Part shown: piece after piece, positions 23,918-32,604 of the stretch
How positions within the stretch are numbered: the first letter of the stretch is position 1
Layout: each line of letters begins with the position of its first letter
NCBI GenBank assembly: GCA_017527945.1
Contig: JAFXPL010000167.1
Location: 1-61,713 of the forward strand
Reading direction: 5' to 3'
From: Bacteroidales bacterium
GTDB lineage: Bacteria > Bacteroidota > Bacteroidia > Bacteroidales > WCHB1-69
Length of the DNA: 61,713 nucleotides
Notes under the pieces: model-generated
Told to the model about the DNA's origin: nothing
Database searches by the model: none
What the model saw: the letters and a program-made list of their open reading frames with translations, nothing else
Translations under genes and position numbers: made by a program

Positions 23918-23956
23918 AAAAAAGCGGCCTCCCCGGATAGGAGAAGCCGCCTTTGA
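23918..23956. terminator. Shared terminator between rlmN and hydG
   Basis: GCGGC (23924-23928) pairs with GCCGC (23946-23950), extended by CTCC/GGAG, with A and T runs on the two sides. It lies between convergent genes. Confidence 0.7.
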
Positions 23957-23983
23957 AATGTATGGAAAAAATGAAATGTAAGC

Positions 23984-25438
23984 TTAGAAATAGAGGTCGC
24001 GTTCGCCAGCTTTGATGCGTTCGATGCGCTTCAGCAGTTCGTCGTGGAATTTTTCATCGACGTTGACCAAATTGTTCTCAATCACTTTCCAGCCTTTTGC
24101 GGCCACTTCGGGCGTGGCGTAATCGACCAGATACTCGCTCAGTGTGAGGATGGCATTGGGTGTGCAGTAGCGTTTGATGAAGCCGGGTACGCTAAATTCC
24201 ATGAAGTGCTCGCCGGTGCGGCCCAAGCGGTAGCAAGCCGTGCAGAAACTTGGGATGAAGTTGTTATCCAACAGTTCGTCGATAATCTCGCCTAACGTGC
24301 GGTCGTCGCCGATCTTGAATTGCTCGCGGTGCAGGTTCTGGTCCTCCTGTTTGTCGGTGTTTTTTTCGGTCTCTTCGTGGTGGTACTTGTAATCGCCGAT
24401 TTGCAGGTTGGTACCGCCATCGATCTGCGAAATGCCGTACTGAATGGCCTTGGCGCGGAACTCGGAAGTTTCGCGGGCGGTCAGAATCATGCCCGTGTAG
24501 GGCACGGCGAGGCGGAAGATGGCGATGATTTTCTCAAAAGTCTCGTCATCCACAAAGTATTTGGTGTCGATGTTCAGACCGGAGGCGTCCTTGATGCGTG
24601 GGAAGGAAATGGTGTGCGGACCCACGTTGAAGCAGGCCTCCAGGTGGTTGGTGTGACGGATCATAGCCAGCACTTCGAAGCGCCAGTCGTAAAGGCCGAA
24701 GAGGATGCCGAGGCCGTTGTCGTCGATGCCGGCCTGTTGGGCGCGGTCCATGGAGGTGAGGCGCCATTCGTAGTTGCCCTTCATGGTGTTGGCGGGGTGG
24801 TACCAGGTGTAGGCCTCCGGATGGTAGGTTTCCTGGAAAATCTGGTAGGTGCCGATGCCGGCTTCCTTTACGATGCGGAATCCCTCCACGTCGAGCGGCG
24901 CGGCGTTGATGTTCACGCGACGGATGGAACCGTTGCCCTTGTGCACGGAATAGGCCAGCTTTGTGGTGTGCGCGATGAACTCCGGGGAGTATTTCGGCGA
25001 TTCGCCATAGACGAGGATCAGCCGCTTTTGGCCGTCGTCCTCCAGAGCCTCGATGTTGTGGACGAACTCCTCGTCGGTGAGGGTGGTGCGCACCTGCTCG
25101 TGGTTGGAGGAACGGAAACCGCAGTATTTGCAGTTGTTAATGCAGTAGTTGCCTACATACAGCGGGGCGAACAGCACGATGCGGTTGCCATAGACGTTGC
25201 GCTTCAGCGTGCGCGCTCCCTCTTTGATTTCTTCCACCAACTCAGGGTCGGTGGTGTTGATGAGGACGGCCGTTTCCTCCATCGTCAAACGGTTCTTGTT
25301 CAACGACTTGGCGATGATTTCGCGCACCCGATCGGGCGTGCTCTCCGTCTTGTTGATATAATCCCAGATTTCTTCCGGGTCGATAAAAGGCTTCCCTATC
25401 TCATCGGGAATGCGACATTTTTCGGGGTTGAATTGCAT
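23984..25438 (-). CDS. hydG: [FeFe]-hydrogenase H-cluster maturase HydG
   Basis: 484 aa. HydG cleaves tyrosine with radical SAM chemistry to make CO and CN- for the di-iron site of [FeFe]-hydrogenase. Both signature cluster motifs are present: CINNCKYC (CX3CX2C) near 98 and, near the C-terminus, CX2CX22C (FCTACYRLG ... KRYC). The second motif separates HydG from ThiH. A TM1266-type regulator lies just upstream on the same strand. HydE, HydF and the hydrogenase are not in the window. The start codon directly abuts a tandem 8-mer repeat tract. Confidence 0.96.
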   Translation of the reverse strand: MQFNPEKCRIPDEIGKPFIDPEEIWDYINKTESTPDRVREIIAKSLNKNRLTMEETAVLINTTDPELVEEIKEGARTLKRNVYGNRIVLFAPLYVGNYCINNCKYCGFRSSNHEQVRTTLTDEEFVHNIEALEDDGQKRLILVYGESPKYSPEFIAHTTKLAYSVHKGNGSIRRVNINAAPLDVEGFRIVKEAGIGTYQIFQETYHPEAYTWYHPANTMKGNYEWRLTSMDRAQQAGIDDNGLGILFGLYDWRFEVLAMIRHTNHLEACFNVGPHTISFPRIKDASGLNIDTKYFVDDETFEKIIAIFRLAVPYTGMILTARETSEFRAKAIQYGISQIDGGTNLQIGDYKYHHEETEKNTDKQEDQNLHREQFKIGDDRTLGEIIDELLDNNFIPSFCTACYRLGRTGEHFMEFSVPGFIKRYCTPNAILTLSEYLVDYATPEVAAKGWKVIENNLVNVDEKFHDELLKRIERIKAGERDLYF

Positions 25439-25495
25439 ATTGGGTTATTGGGTTATTGGGTTAAGGGGTTATTGGGTTAAGGGTTGTTGGGTTAA
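25439..25495. repeat. ATTGGGTT tandem repeats before hydG
   Basis: Three exact 8-mers (25439-25462) followed by AAGGGGTT, ATTGGGTT and variants. On the coding strand the AACCCAAT units run right up to the hydG ATG. Confidence 0.9.
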
Positions 25496-25528
25496 GAGTT
25501 TGAAGAGTTTGTTTTATTTTTTGCGTTT

Positions 25529-25771
25529 CTATTTCGTAAGAACGGCTTTGGCAGAAACATCGGGAATCTTGCCTAACTGTCCCGATAGGGAGTTGATTTT
25601 GTTGACATCACCCTCGACGATGAGGGAGATGACGGCGGTGGGGCGGTCGTGGAAAGGCAGCCCTTGGCGTGCGAGCACGATGTCGGAGTGACTGGAAATC
25701 ACCTCGTTCACTTGCGCTGCAGACGCTCTGTTTGACAATAATACCGTTATGGTGCCGATTCGCTTTTCCAT
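25529..25771 (-). CDS. TM1266-type iron-only hydrogenase system regulator
   Basis: 80 aa with the ACT/NikR-C-like pattern: IGTITVLLSNRASAAQVNEVISSHSDIVLARQGLPFHDRPTAVISLIVEGD. This matches the small TM1266 family usually encoded beside HydE/F/G. It is thought to regulate or sense within the hydrogenase system; the ligand is unknown. It lies 90 bases upstream of hydG on the same strand, and its promoter (25843-25850) is back to back with that of the divergent gene. Confidence 0.82.
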   Translation of the reverse strand: MEKRIGTITVLLSNRASAAQVNEVISSHSDIVLARQGLPFHDRPTAVISLIVEGDVNKINSLSGQLGKIPDVSAKAVLTK

Positions 25772-25842
25772 CAGAACTTCTTTAGGATCAGGTTGTTGAC
25801 AAAAAATGTTTCACGCGGGCATTTTGTGCCCGAATGAGGCGG

Positions 25843-25850
25843 CAAAAGTA
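25843..25850 (-). promoter_or_regulatory. Promoter -7 element of the TM1266-hydG operon
   Basis: Minus-strand TACTTTTG fits TAnnTTTG. It is 13 bases from the opposite-facing element at 25864-25871. Confidence 0.55.
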
Positions 25851-25863
25851 TCATTTTTTTGTT

Positions 25864-25871
25864 TATCTTTG
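25864..25871 (+). promoter_or_regulatory. Promoter -7 element of the secreted protein gene at 25911
   Basis: TATCTTTG fits TAnnTTTG, 39 bases before the ATG. The two divergent promoters overlap, so their use may be mutually exclusive. Confidence 0.55.
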
Positions 25872-25910
25872 CCGCTTCAAAAAATAAATGATTTCTGTTA
25901 AACGAAAAAA

Positions 25911-27041
25911 ATGCAAAAAAGGATAAAAATCTGTATATCATTGCTTTTGATAAGTATTTGCTTGTCCCTTTCTGCACAGAAATCAGATCCCGTCTATCAA
26001 GAGCTCTATTCCGAAGCGGAAATTTTGGCCAACAGCGCCATTTATGATGTCGCGAAAAACTATTATTTCGATGCATTGAATGCTGTGCCTTCGGGTAGAA
26101 ATGCGCGTGAGGTCAAGTACAAAATCAAACAGAAAATCCTTCGCATGGAGTGCTATATGCGCTTCTATCATCTGCTGGACCAGGCCAACGAACTTGAACA
26201 GCTGCAGGATTTTGAGAGTGCCCAGAAATATTATGCGGATGCGCTTGACTACGCCTATTACGAAACCCTTGATATCCCTCACCTCGATTCCTTGAAGTCC
26301 TGCCTGCAGATTGTGCAACAGACTGCCGATCTTTGCCGAAACCTTTGTCGGATCGAGGTGCTGAATATGGAAGGCGACTATGCCGAGGCCCGGAAATTGT
26401 ACCATCAATGGGTGGAGGAAGCCGATAGCTATGGCTATAAGTGGAAAAAATATCATTTTCCCGTTGAATTCATCCAAAAAGTGGATTCTATCACCGATTT
26501 CTTGTATGCCGATCGCAACAACTCCTTGGTCTATCGCTCAATTTTCCCGGAGGAATATGTGGTGATGGATGACTATCTTTTCCAGCTGCTCAACACCACT
26601 GCCTGCCAAAATCCGCAACCTATTGAATCGGACATTACCTTTGTGGTTTCGTTGGACACCAACGGCAGGGTGGAAATGTATATTGACGGAAACCAGACAG
26701 ACAACGCCTTCAACATGGCCCTTCTGAAGGATGTCAACCTGCGCATGTCGCAACCCTATCGCTACGGATTTTCCCTCCCTGTGAAAGAGAAACTCCGTTA
26801 CCATATCACCTCCAACAAGGCTTCCGTGTGGGTGCAGAAGACCAAAAAGGGATACGTGGTGAAAGACCAGGCACTCGACAAATTGTATGCCAATGAGTTT
26901 CGCTCTGAACTCGCTGCCGCCCCCGTCGGAAAATACTTTTTCCAAATTCACCAAAACGTCATCGACAACCATGCGCTCTCCACCGTCCGGCTTGCCGATG
27001 CGAAGGGCGGAAAGGCGAAAAAGTGGCTGAAAAGTCGGTAG
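25911..27041 (+). CDS. Secreted helical-repeat protein, unknown function
   Basis: 376 aa with a signal peptide (MQKRIKICISLLLISICLSLSAQ). Residues about 25-190 form TPR-like helices (EAEILANSAIYDVAKNYYFDALNAVPS, LQDFESAQKYYADALDYAY, EGDYAEARKLYHQW). The C-terminal half is strand-rich. No sorting domain is present, so it is probably periplasmic or outer-membrane bound. The function is unknown. It diverges from the hydrogenase regulator and is followed by the GldA-like gene. Confidence 0.7.
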   Translation: MQKRIKICISLLLISICLSLSAQKSDPVYQELYSEAEILANSAIYDVAKNYYFDALNAVPSGRNAREVKYKIKQKILRMECYMRFYHLLDQANELEQLQDFESAQKYYADALDYAYYETLDIPHLDSLKSCLQIVQQTADLCRNLCRIEVLNMEGDYAEARKLYHQWVEEADSYGYKWKKYHFPVEFIQKVDSITDFLYADRNNSLVYRSIFPEEYVVMDDYLFQLLNTTACQNPQPIESDITFVVSLDTNGRVEMYIDGNQTDNAFNMALLKDVNLRMSQPYRYGFSLPVKEKLRYHITSNKASVWVQKTKKGYVVKDQALDKLYANEFRSELAAAPVGKYFFQIHQNVIDNHALSTVRLADAKGGKAKKWLKSR

Positions 27042-27071
27042 AGACTCGTCGGGCTGAGTTCCAGGTTCATG

Positions 27072-27102
27072 TTTGCGCGTTTTTGAAAAATGTGTACCTT
27101 TG
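27072..27102 (+). promoter_or_regulatory. Complete promoter of the gldA-like gene
   Basis: TTTG (27072-27075, -33 box), a 19-bp spacer, then TACCTTTG (27095-27102, -7 box): both boxes of the Bacteroidota consensus with normal spacing, 25 bases before the ATG. Confidence 0.75.
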
Positions 27103-27126
27103 CGCCTTTATTTGTAAAGAAAGAGC

Positions 27127-27873
27127 ATGTCTATAATTGTTAACAACGTTACGAAGGTTTTCGGAGAGCAATATGCCCTCAACAAAGTCAGTTTTGAAGC
27201 CAAAAAAGGTGAAATTGTCGGTTTTTTGGGTCCTAACGGTGCCGGCAAGACCACTATGATGAAAATCATTACCGGTCTGATTCCGCCCACAGAGGGCGAT
27301 GTCACCGTCTGCGGTCTCGATATTTGGAAAGACTCCTTGAAACTGCGGCAAATCATCGGTTATCTTTCGGAGGCCAACCCGCTCTACTACGACATGTATG
27401 TGCGGGAGTACTTGGAGTTTGTGGCCGGTGTTTTCCATCTGAAGGACAAGAAGAAAAGCATCGATGAAGTTATTGAACGCACTGGTCTGACTCCCGAACA
27501 GCATAAAAAAATTGGGGCGTTGTCGCGCGGCTACAAGCAGCGTGTCGGCATTGCGCAAGCCTTGATCCACGATCCCGAAGTGCTGATTCTCGATGAACCT
27601 ACTACGGGTCTCGACCCCAACCAACTGATTGAAATACGCGAACTTATCCGGTCATACGGTAAAAATCGCACGGTGCTGCTTTCCACCCACATCATGCAGG
27701 AGGTGCAAGCCATGTGCGACCATGTGGTCATCATCAACAAAGGCGAACTCGTGGCCGACACCCTCACCAAGGATCTCCATCTCCTTGCCCAAAAGGTTGG
27801 ACTTAAAACCGCCGATGAACTCGACGCCCTCAGCATGGAACAGCTTTTCCACCGGTTAACTCAAGAAAGATGA
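27127..27873 (+). CDS. gldA: GldA-like ABC transporter ATP-binding protein
   Basis: 248 aa: Walker A GPNGAGKTT near 37, signature LSRGYKQRVGIAQAL near 137, Walker B VLILDEPTTGLDP near 157, switch His in LLSTHIMQEV. It is closest in style to GldA, the ATPase of the gliding-associated GldAFG transporter of Bacteroidota. No GldF/GldG permease is adjacent. Instead its last four bases (ATGA) overlap the start of a molybdopterin-oxidoreductase-like gene, an unusual partner. The general ATPase call is certain; the gldA symbol is a best match. Confidence 0.8.
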   Translation: MSIIVNNVTKVFGEQYALNKVSFEAKKGEIVGFLGPNGAGKTTMMKIITGLIPPTEGDVTVCGLDIWKDSLKLRQIIGYLSEANPLYYDMYVREYLEFVAGVFHLKDKKKSIDEVIERTGLTPEQHKKIGALSRGYKQRVGIAQALIHDPEVLILDEPTTGLDPNQLIEIRELIRSYGKNRTVLLSTHIMQEVQAMCDHVVIINKGELVADTLTKDLHLLAQKVGLKTADELDALSMEQLFHRLTQER

Positions 27874-29186
27874 ATCAGCGAATTATAACCCCGTACATCA
27901 AAAAGAACGGGCTATTATCGGAAGCTTCGTTCGAGGAAGCCTTCCAATATGTTGGTCAAAAACTGCAAAATCCGGGGGGCAACGAAACCTTAGTGATGAC
28001 TTCCGGGAGTTACTCCAACGAGACACTCTATCTTTTGCAGCGTATTGCACGTACATTATTGAATACCAATGCGATAAGTGCTTTCGACTATTATCGGCGC
28101 GGCACGGATTTCTTTGCCGACAAAAACGATATCCTGCCGTTTGCGGAGATGTTCCAGTCAGACAGGTTTTATTGCATTTTCCCGAATAATGCGGAGACGA
28201 TTCGCAATCCGTCTCTGCAAAACGGCATTCCTGAAACGCTGAAGGCTGTGTTTGAAATCCTTAAGCGTTGTCCCGACACGCCGCGCTATTGGTTCAACAC
28301 CCCTGAAACGCTGAACATTACGGACTATTATGCCTTTTTCCGAAGCGTTAACTACTATTTGATAGAGCACCATCTGGAAAAAGGGATCTATGTGGATGTC
28401 TTGGGGAAGAATTATGGAACGTATAAGGAAAAGCTGCTGGCCGACAATTATGCGACCTTGCTGAAAAAAAATAATTTGCAAGATGTTGACATACAGGTGT
28501 TTGTTGATGAACTGACTGCTGTTTCAGCGCCAGCGTTCATTGTTTGGGAACGGTGGCTGACAGCCGATGCCTATCACGAATTGGAGAATCTTTGCATGTT
28601 GCTTGATATCCAGTCGAAGCCGGCAAAAGGTTTTCTCACCATCAAGGGCGAGCTGAACAGCCAGGGACTTTTCGATATGGGTTGCTTCCCGCACATCGCG
28701 CCGGGTGGTCATACCATGGATGACAGCATGCATGGGAAATTGGAAACGGTGTGGCAGACATCCGTATGCGTGGAACCGATTGATGTGGCAAGCGTCCTCT
28801 CCGGCAAAGGCTTCCGCAACATACTCCTGTGGAATGCCCTTGGAACCGAAATCCCTCAAGAGATTCTCCGTCAGGCGGGAAATGCAGACTTTTCTGTGCT
28901 GCATTCGGCATTCCTGTCGGAAAATACGAATTGTTTCGATGTGATTCTGCCCGCCAACCTGCCGGAAGAAATCACCGGTTCCTATACCGATACTGCGAAG
29001 GTGCCGCACCAATATGTGAGCAAAAATGATAATCGTTTGAAATTCAATAATATACAGCAAATTGTGAACTTGGCTGAGCTTCTCGGCGGCTCTTATTTTC
29101 CCAAAACGCCGGATGAAGCCTTCCTCGAATCCATTTCCTTCATGGAGGCGGGATGCCATAGCAGCGAACGGCATTTTTTCAAATAG
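27870..29186 (+). CDS. Cut-down molybdopterin oxidoreductase-like protein
   Basis: 438 aa. Sequence features recall FdhF/NuoG-type molybdopterin oxidoreductases: PYIKKNGLLSEASFEEAFQYV (compare the PLIR..G..V.WDEAL motif), SGSYSNETLYLLQRIARTLLNTNAI, LFDMGCFPHIAPGG (compare DMGxxPxxxPG) and DVILPANLPEEITGSYTDT near the end. It lacks the N-terminal CxxC...C iron-sulfur segment and the catalytic Cys/Sec region, and is about 60% of normal length. It may be a structural paralogue that no longer binds the cofactor. It overlaps the GldA-like gene by 4 bases. Confidence 0.55.
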   Translation: MNQRIITPYIKKNGLLSEASFEEAFQYVGQKLQNPGGNETLVMTSGSYSNETLYLLQRIARTLLNTNAISAFDYYRRGTDFFADKNDILPFAEMFQSDRFYCIFPNNAETIRNPSLQNGIPETLKAVFEILKRCPDTPRYWFNTPETLNITDYYAFFRSVNYYLIEHHLEKGIYVDVLGKNYGTYKEKLLADNYATLLKKNNLQDVDIQVFVDELTAVSAPAFIVWERWLTADAYHELENLCMLLDIQSKPAKGFLTIKGELNSQGLFDMGCFPHIAPGGHTMDDSMHGKLETVWQTSVCVEPIDVASVLSGKGFRNILLWNALGTEIPQEILRQAGNADFSVLHSAFLSENTNCFDVILPANLPEEITGSYTDTAKVPHQYVSKNDNRLKFNNIQQIVNLAELLGGSYFPKTPDEAFLESISFMEAGCHSSERHFFK

Positions 29187-29268
29187 AAAAAGTTTTCCTT
29201 AGTATATAACTAAACTTTTACCTCGATTTTAAGTCATTTCTTTATTATTTTACATATAAAACAATGAT

Positions 29269-30588
29269 ATGAGATGTAAACTTCTTGCTTTTACCCTTTT
29301 TCTATTCGCTATAAATCTTCTCTTTGCACAGGAAAACACAGCACAGCAATCTTTCACACTGGAGGAGTGTTTGAGATATGCAGAATCCAACAATTTTTCA
29401 CTCCAATCTGCCAATATAGACATTGCGTCGTCGGAATTGAATCTGAAACAGGCCAAAGAGAACATTGCGCCGTCGATATCGGCATCAATGACCCAGAATT
29501 TCAGTTTCGGCAACTACGAAAAATCCGTCGGCTGGGGCGGAAATTATGGCATCAACGCCGGAATGACCCTCTTTAACGGATTGAGCAACGTCAATAAAAT
29601 CAAGCAGAGCAACTTGAATGTCGAACAGTAGCAACTGCAACTCGAAAGCAGCAAAAACGATCTTCGTATTTCTGTGATACAGGCATTCCTGGCCATTATG
29701 ATGAATGAAGACATGCTCGTTTATCAGCAGCAAGTGCTTGCATCCAGCAAGGAACAGATGGATCATGGCGAACAGCAGCTTGCCGTCGGCCAAATTCTCG
29801 AAAGCGACTATAAAATGCTGCAGGCGCAATATACATCCGACCTCTATAATATTGAAAACACGAAGCACAAGATTCAGTCCAATTATCTCACACTCAAAAA
29901 CTTGCTGTCTATAGACCCGACACGTGAAATATCTATCGTCAGACCCGACAGCGCCACTTTGTTCAAGAATTTGGAGCTTCCGCCTCTCCAAGAACTTATT
30001 GAACGGTCGATGAACTATCTGCCGGAACTGAAGATTTTAGAGAACGAGATTACCAGTGCTGAGTATGACGTGAAAATCCAGAAAGCCAACTATTATCCCA
30101 CTCTTACGGCCAGTGCAGGGATCAGCACGGGCTACAATAGTTCCAACTTGACCTCACCTAATACCTCTTGGGGTACCCAACTCTGGCATAGATTGGGAGA
30201 GAACATCGGCTTGAATCTCAACATCCCAATTTATCAGCGGAGCACGGTGCGACATAATGTGCAGCAGGCACAGTACCGAGCCAGTCAAGTGGAGTTGGAA
30301 CAGAAAGAAGCCCTCTACAAGGTGAACCAGGAACTGCAGCAGAGTTATCTGGATGTCGCAACCGCACAGAATGATTTTATTGCGGCGGAAGCGAAGAAGG
30401 ACGCTTATATGGCCAACTATAAAACATACAGTCTGCGATTCAAATACGGATCTGTCACCGCTGTGGACCTGATCCAGCAACAAACCAATTTCCTCAACCA
30501 GCTCAACAATTTTATGCAATCCAAGTATTCGTACGTATTGAAACGTAAGATTTTGGATGTTTATATGGGATTGCCGGTAACTTTATAG
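29269..30588 (+). pseudogene. TolC-family outer-membrane efflux protein, broken by an amber codon
   Basis: An open frame of 440 codons interrupted by one TAG at 29629-29631. N-terminal part: signal peptide (ends LLFAQ) and SFTLEECLRYAESNNFSLQSA, typical of TolC proteins; the frame continues unchanged after the stop with IQAFLAIMMNEDML and the second TolC repeat (LNIPIYQRSTVRHNVQQAQYRASQ). The codon sits in a Gln run (GAA CAG TAG CAA), so a C-to-T change of CAG or CAA explains it. It precedes macA/macB-type genes, so it was the channel of a tripartite exporter. It may be lost, suppressed, restarted internally, or a sequencing error. Confidence 0.8.
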
Positions 30589-30621
30589 AACTTAGATCTT
30601 AGAACTTAGAACTTAGAATTT
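30587..30621. repeat. AGAACTT tandem 7-mers (5 units) before macA
   Basis: AGAACTT, AGATCTT, AGAACTT, AGAACTT and AGAATTT in a row, starting inside the tolC stop codon and ending 7 bases before the next ATG. Confidence 0.85.
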
Positions 30622-30628
30622 TAGATAT

Positions 30629-31855
30629 ATGAAGAAATCAAAGATATTATGGTGGGTCGTAGGCATCCTTGCTGCGTTGCTAATCGTTCTGATTCTGATA
30701 TTCACCTTGAAAAAGAACAAAAAAGGTGACCTTCGGGTGATAACTGAGCGCAGCGGCATTGACAGCATCGAGGTGGTCGTGACTGCCACAGGTGAGTTGC
30801 AGCCTGTCTATAAAGTGGATGTCGGTACGCAGGTGTCTGGTATCGTGCAGAAAATTCATGTCGATTTTAACTCTGTGGTGAAGAAAGGGCAGCTTTTAGC
30901 TGAGCTTGACCGCTCGAATCTTAATGAACAGCTTACGCAGGCGAAGACCAGCGTGTCGAATGCCCAAAGCAACCTGACATTGGCACAGCAGCAGTATGAC
31001 CGTGTCAAAGCCCTTTACGACAACAAGGCGGCCACACAGGAAGCATACGAATCGGCCACTAATTCGCTGACACTGGCTAAGAACCAGCTCCGTACAGCCC
31101 AGTCGGACTTGTCGCGTGCGCAGACAAACCTTTCCTACGCCACCATCTACTCGCCCATCGACGGAGTGGTGCTCGACAAGGCCGTGGAGGAGGGACAGAC
31201 TGTGGCTTCGTCGTTCAACACCCCCACGTTGTTCACCATCGCCAACGACCTCACACAGATGCAGGTGGAAGCCAAGGTGGATGAGGCCGACATCGGCGAG
31301 GTGAAGGCCGGGCAGCCGGTCACCTTCACGGTGGATGCTTTCCCCGACGATGTATTCACCGGCAGCGTGAAAGAGGTGCGTCTCAGTCCGGAGGTGACAT
31401 CTAACGTGGTGACTTACACCGTTATCATTAATGCGCCGAATCCGGAGCAGAAGCTTTATCCCGGCATGACCGCCAGCGTGACCATCACCACGCGCAAGGA
31501 GGTGGGTGTCGCGATTCCCATGCAGTCTTTTTATGTGAATCTCAGCGCGGAGGACAAGGTCTCGTTAGAAAAAAAAGGATACACTTTCCAATCCGTGTTC
31601 AAGAGCCGCGAGGAACAAGCCGAGGGGCTGAAAGACGTGACAAGGAAAACCGTTTGGGTGAAAACCGGCGAGAAAAGTTTTGAACAGCGTCGCGTGACGA
31701 CTGGTACAGATGACCGGGTGAAGTGTATAATTACCGATGGACTGGATGATAATCAGGAAGTTGTGATTTCTATCACCGAGATGGCGGAACCCAGTGCACC
31801 GCAACAAGGCGGCAACAATCCGTTCATGCCAAAGAGGGAGAGGAAAGAACGTTAA
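30629..31855 (+). CDS. MacA/RND-type periplasmic adaptor protein
   Basis: 408 aa membrane-fusion protein: an N-terminal TM (about 8-28), lipoyl-like halves (VDVGTQVSGIVQKIHVDFNSVVKKGQLLAELD and the IYSPIDGVVLDKAVEEGQ half), a long coiled-coil hairpin between them (about 95-165, with NAQSNLTLAQQQYDRVKALYD) and a beta-barrel domain. It joins an inner-membrane ABC transporter to a TolC channel. The following ATPase and permease genes complete a MacAB-like pump; the TolC gene before it is interrupted. Confidence 0.9.
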   Translation: MKKSKILWWVVGILAALLIVLILIFTLKKNKKGDLRVITERSGIDSIEVVVTATGELQPVYKVDVGTQVSGIVQKIHVDFNSVVKKGQLLAELDRSNLNEQLTQAKTSVSNAQSNLTLAQQQYDRVKALYDNKAATQEAYESATNSLTLAKNQLRTAQSDLSRAQTNLSYATIYSPIDGVVLDKAVEEGQTVASSFNTPTLFTIANDLTQMQVEAKVDEADIGEVKAGQPVTFTVDAFPDDVFTGSVKEVRLSPEVTSNVVTYTVIINAPNPEQKLYPGMTASVTITTRKEVGVAIPMQSFYVNLSAEDKVSLEKKGYTFQSVFKSREEQAEGLKDVTRKTVWVKTGEKSFEQRRVTTGTDDRVKCIITDGLDDNQEVVISITEMAEPSAPQQGGNNPFMPKRERKER

Positions 31856-31857
31856 TT

Positions 31858-32601
31858 ATGGCTAAGGAAATTCTCAAAATTGACAAGTTGGAACGAATTT
31901 TCCGTGTGGGCAGCGAAGATGTTCATGCGTTGCGCGGGGTCTCTTTCACTGTGCAGGAAGGTGAATTTGTGAGTATAATGGGCACAAGTGGTTCAGGAAA
32001 ATCCACCTTGCTGAACATTCTCGGTTGTTTGGACACGCCTACCGCCGGCGATTACATCATCGATGGAGTTTCTGTCAAAACGTTGACCCGCAATGATTTG
32101 TCAACTCTTCGCAACCGTAAAATCGGTTTCGTGTTCCAAAACTACAACCTGCTGGCGCGCACCACGGCTTTGGAAAATGTGGAGCTGCCGCTTATTTACA
32201 ATAAGGAAGTTCCGGCCCGGGAACGTCGTGACCGTGCTGTGGCCGCCCTCAAACTGGTGGGTTTGGAACAGCGCATGGAACACACTCCCAACCAGCTCTC
32301 CGGCGGTCAGCAGCAGCGTGTGGCCATTGCCCGCGCCTTAGTCAATGATCCCGTCATCGTGCTCGCCGACGAAGCCACGGGCAACCTCGACACCCGCACG
32401 TCCTACGAGATTATGAGCCTGTTCCAAGATCTGCACGAACAAGGCAAAACCATCGCATTCGTCACCCATGAGCCTGACATTGCCACCTTCACCACTCGTA
32501 AGATACGCCTCCGTGACGGGCAAATCATTGAAGATGCCCCCATTATACCGCAATCCGCAGCCAAAGCACTCGAAGAAATCAGCAAAATCCCGACAGAATA
32601 G
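31858..32601 (+). CDS. MacB/LolD-type ABC transporter ATP-binding protein
   Basis: 247 aa: Walker A GTSGSGKST near 42, Q-loop FVFQNYNLL, signature LSGGQQQRVAIARAL near 145, Walker B VIVLADEATGNLDT, H-loop FVTHEPDI. It starts 2 bases after the adaptor stop and is followed by the permease 3 bases later. It powers the mechanotransmission permease of a type VII-class ABC exporter for a peptide, macrolide or lipid substrate; the substrate cannot be told. Confidence 0.92.
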   Translation: MAKEILKIDKLERIFRVGSEDVHALRGVSFTVQEGEFVSIMGTSGSGKSTLLNILGCLDTPTAGDYIIDGVSVKTLTRNDLSTLRNRKIGFVFQNYNLLARTTALENVELPLIYNKEVPARERRDRAVAALKLVGLEQRMEHTPNQLSGGQQQRVAIARALVNDPVIVLADEATGNLDTRTSYEIMSLFQDLHEQGKTIAFVTHEPDIATFTTRKIRLRDGQIIEDAPIIPQSAAKALEEISKIPTE

Positions 32602-32604
32602 ATT

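Noticed and set aside
24320..25480. 386-aa plus-strand ORF opposite hydG
   Set aside because: Antisense to a certain gene with both HydG cluster motifs; composition is Val/Gly-skewed with no recognisable fold.
25439..25495. CRISPR array
   Set aside because: Units are contiguous 8-mers without spacers and no cas genes are near; it is a simple tandem repeat.
29629..29631. TAG recoded as glutamine in this genome
   Set aside because: der, nusA, infB and tolC itself end in TAG at the expected protein ends, so TAG works as a normal stop here.
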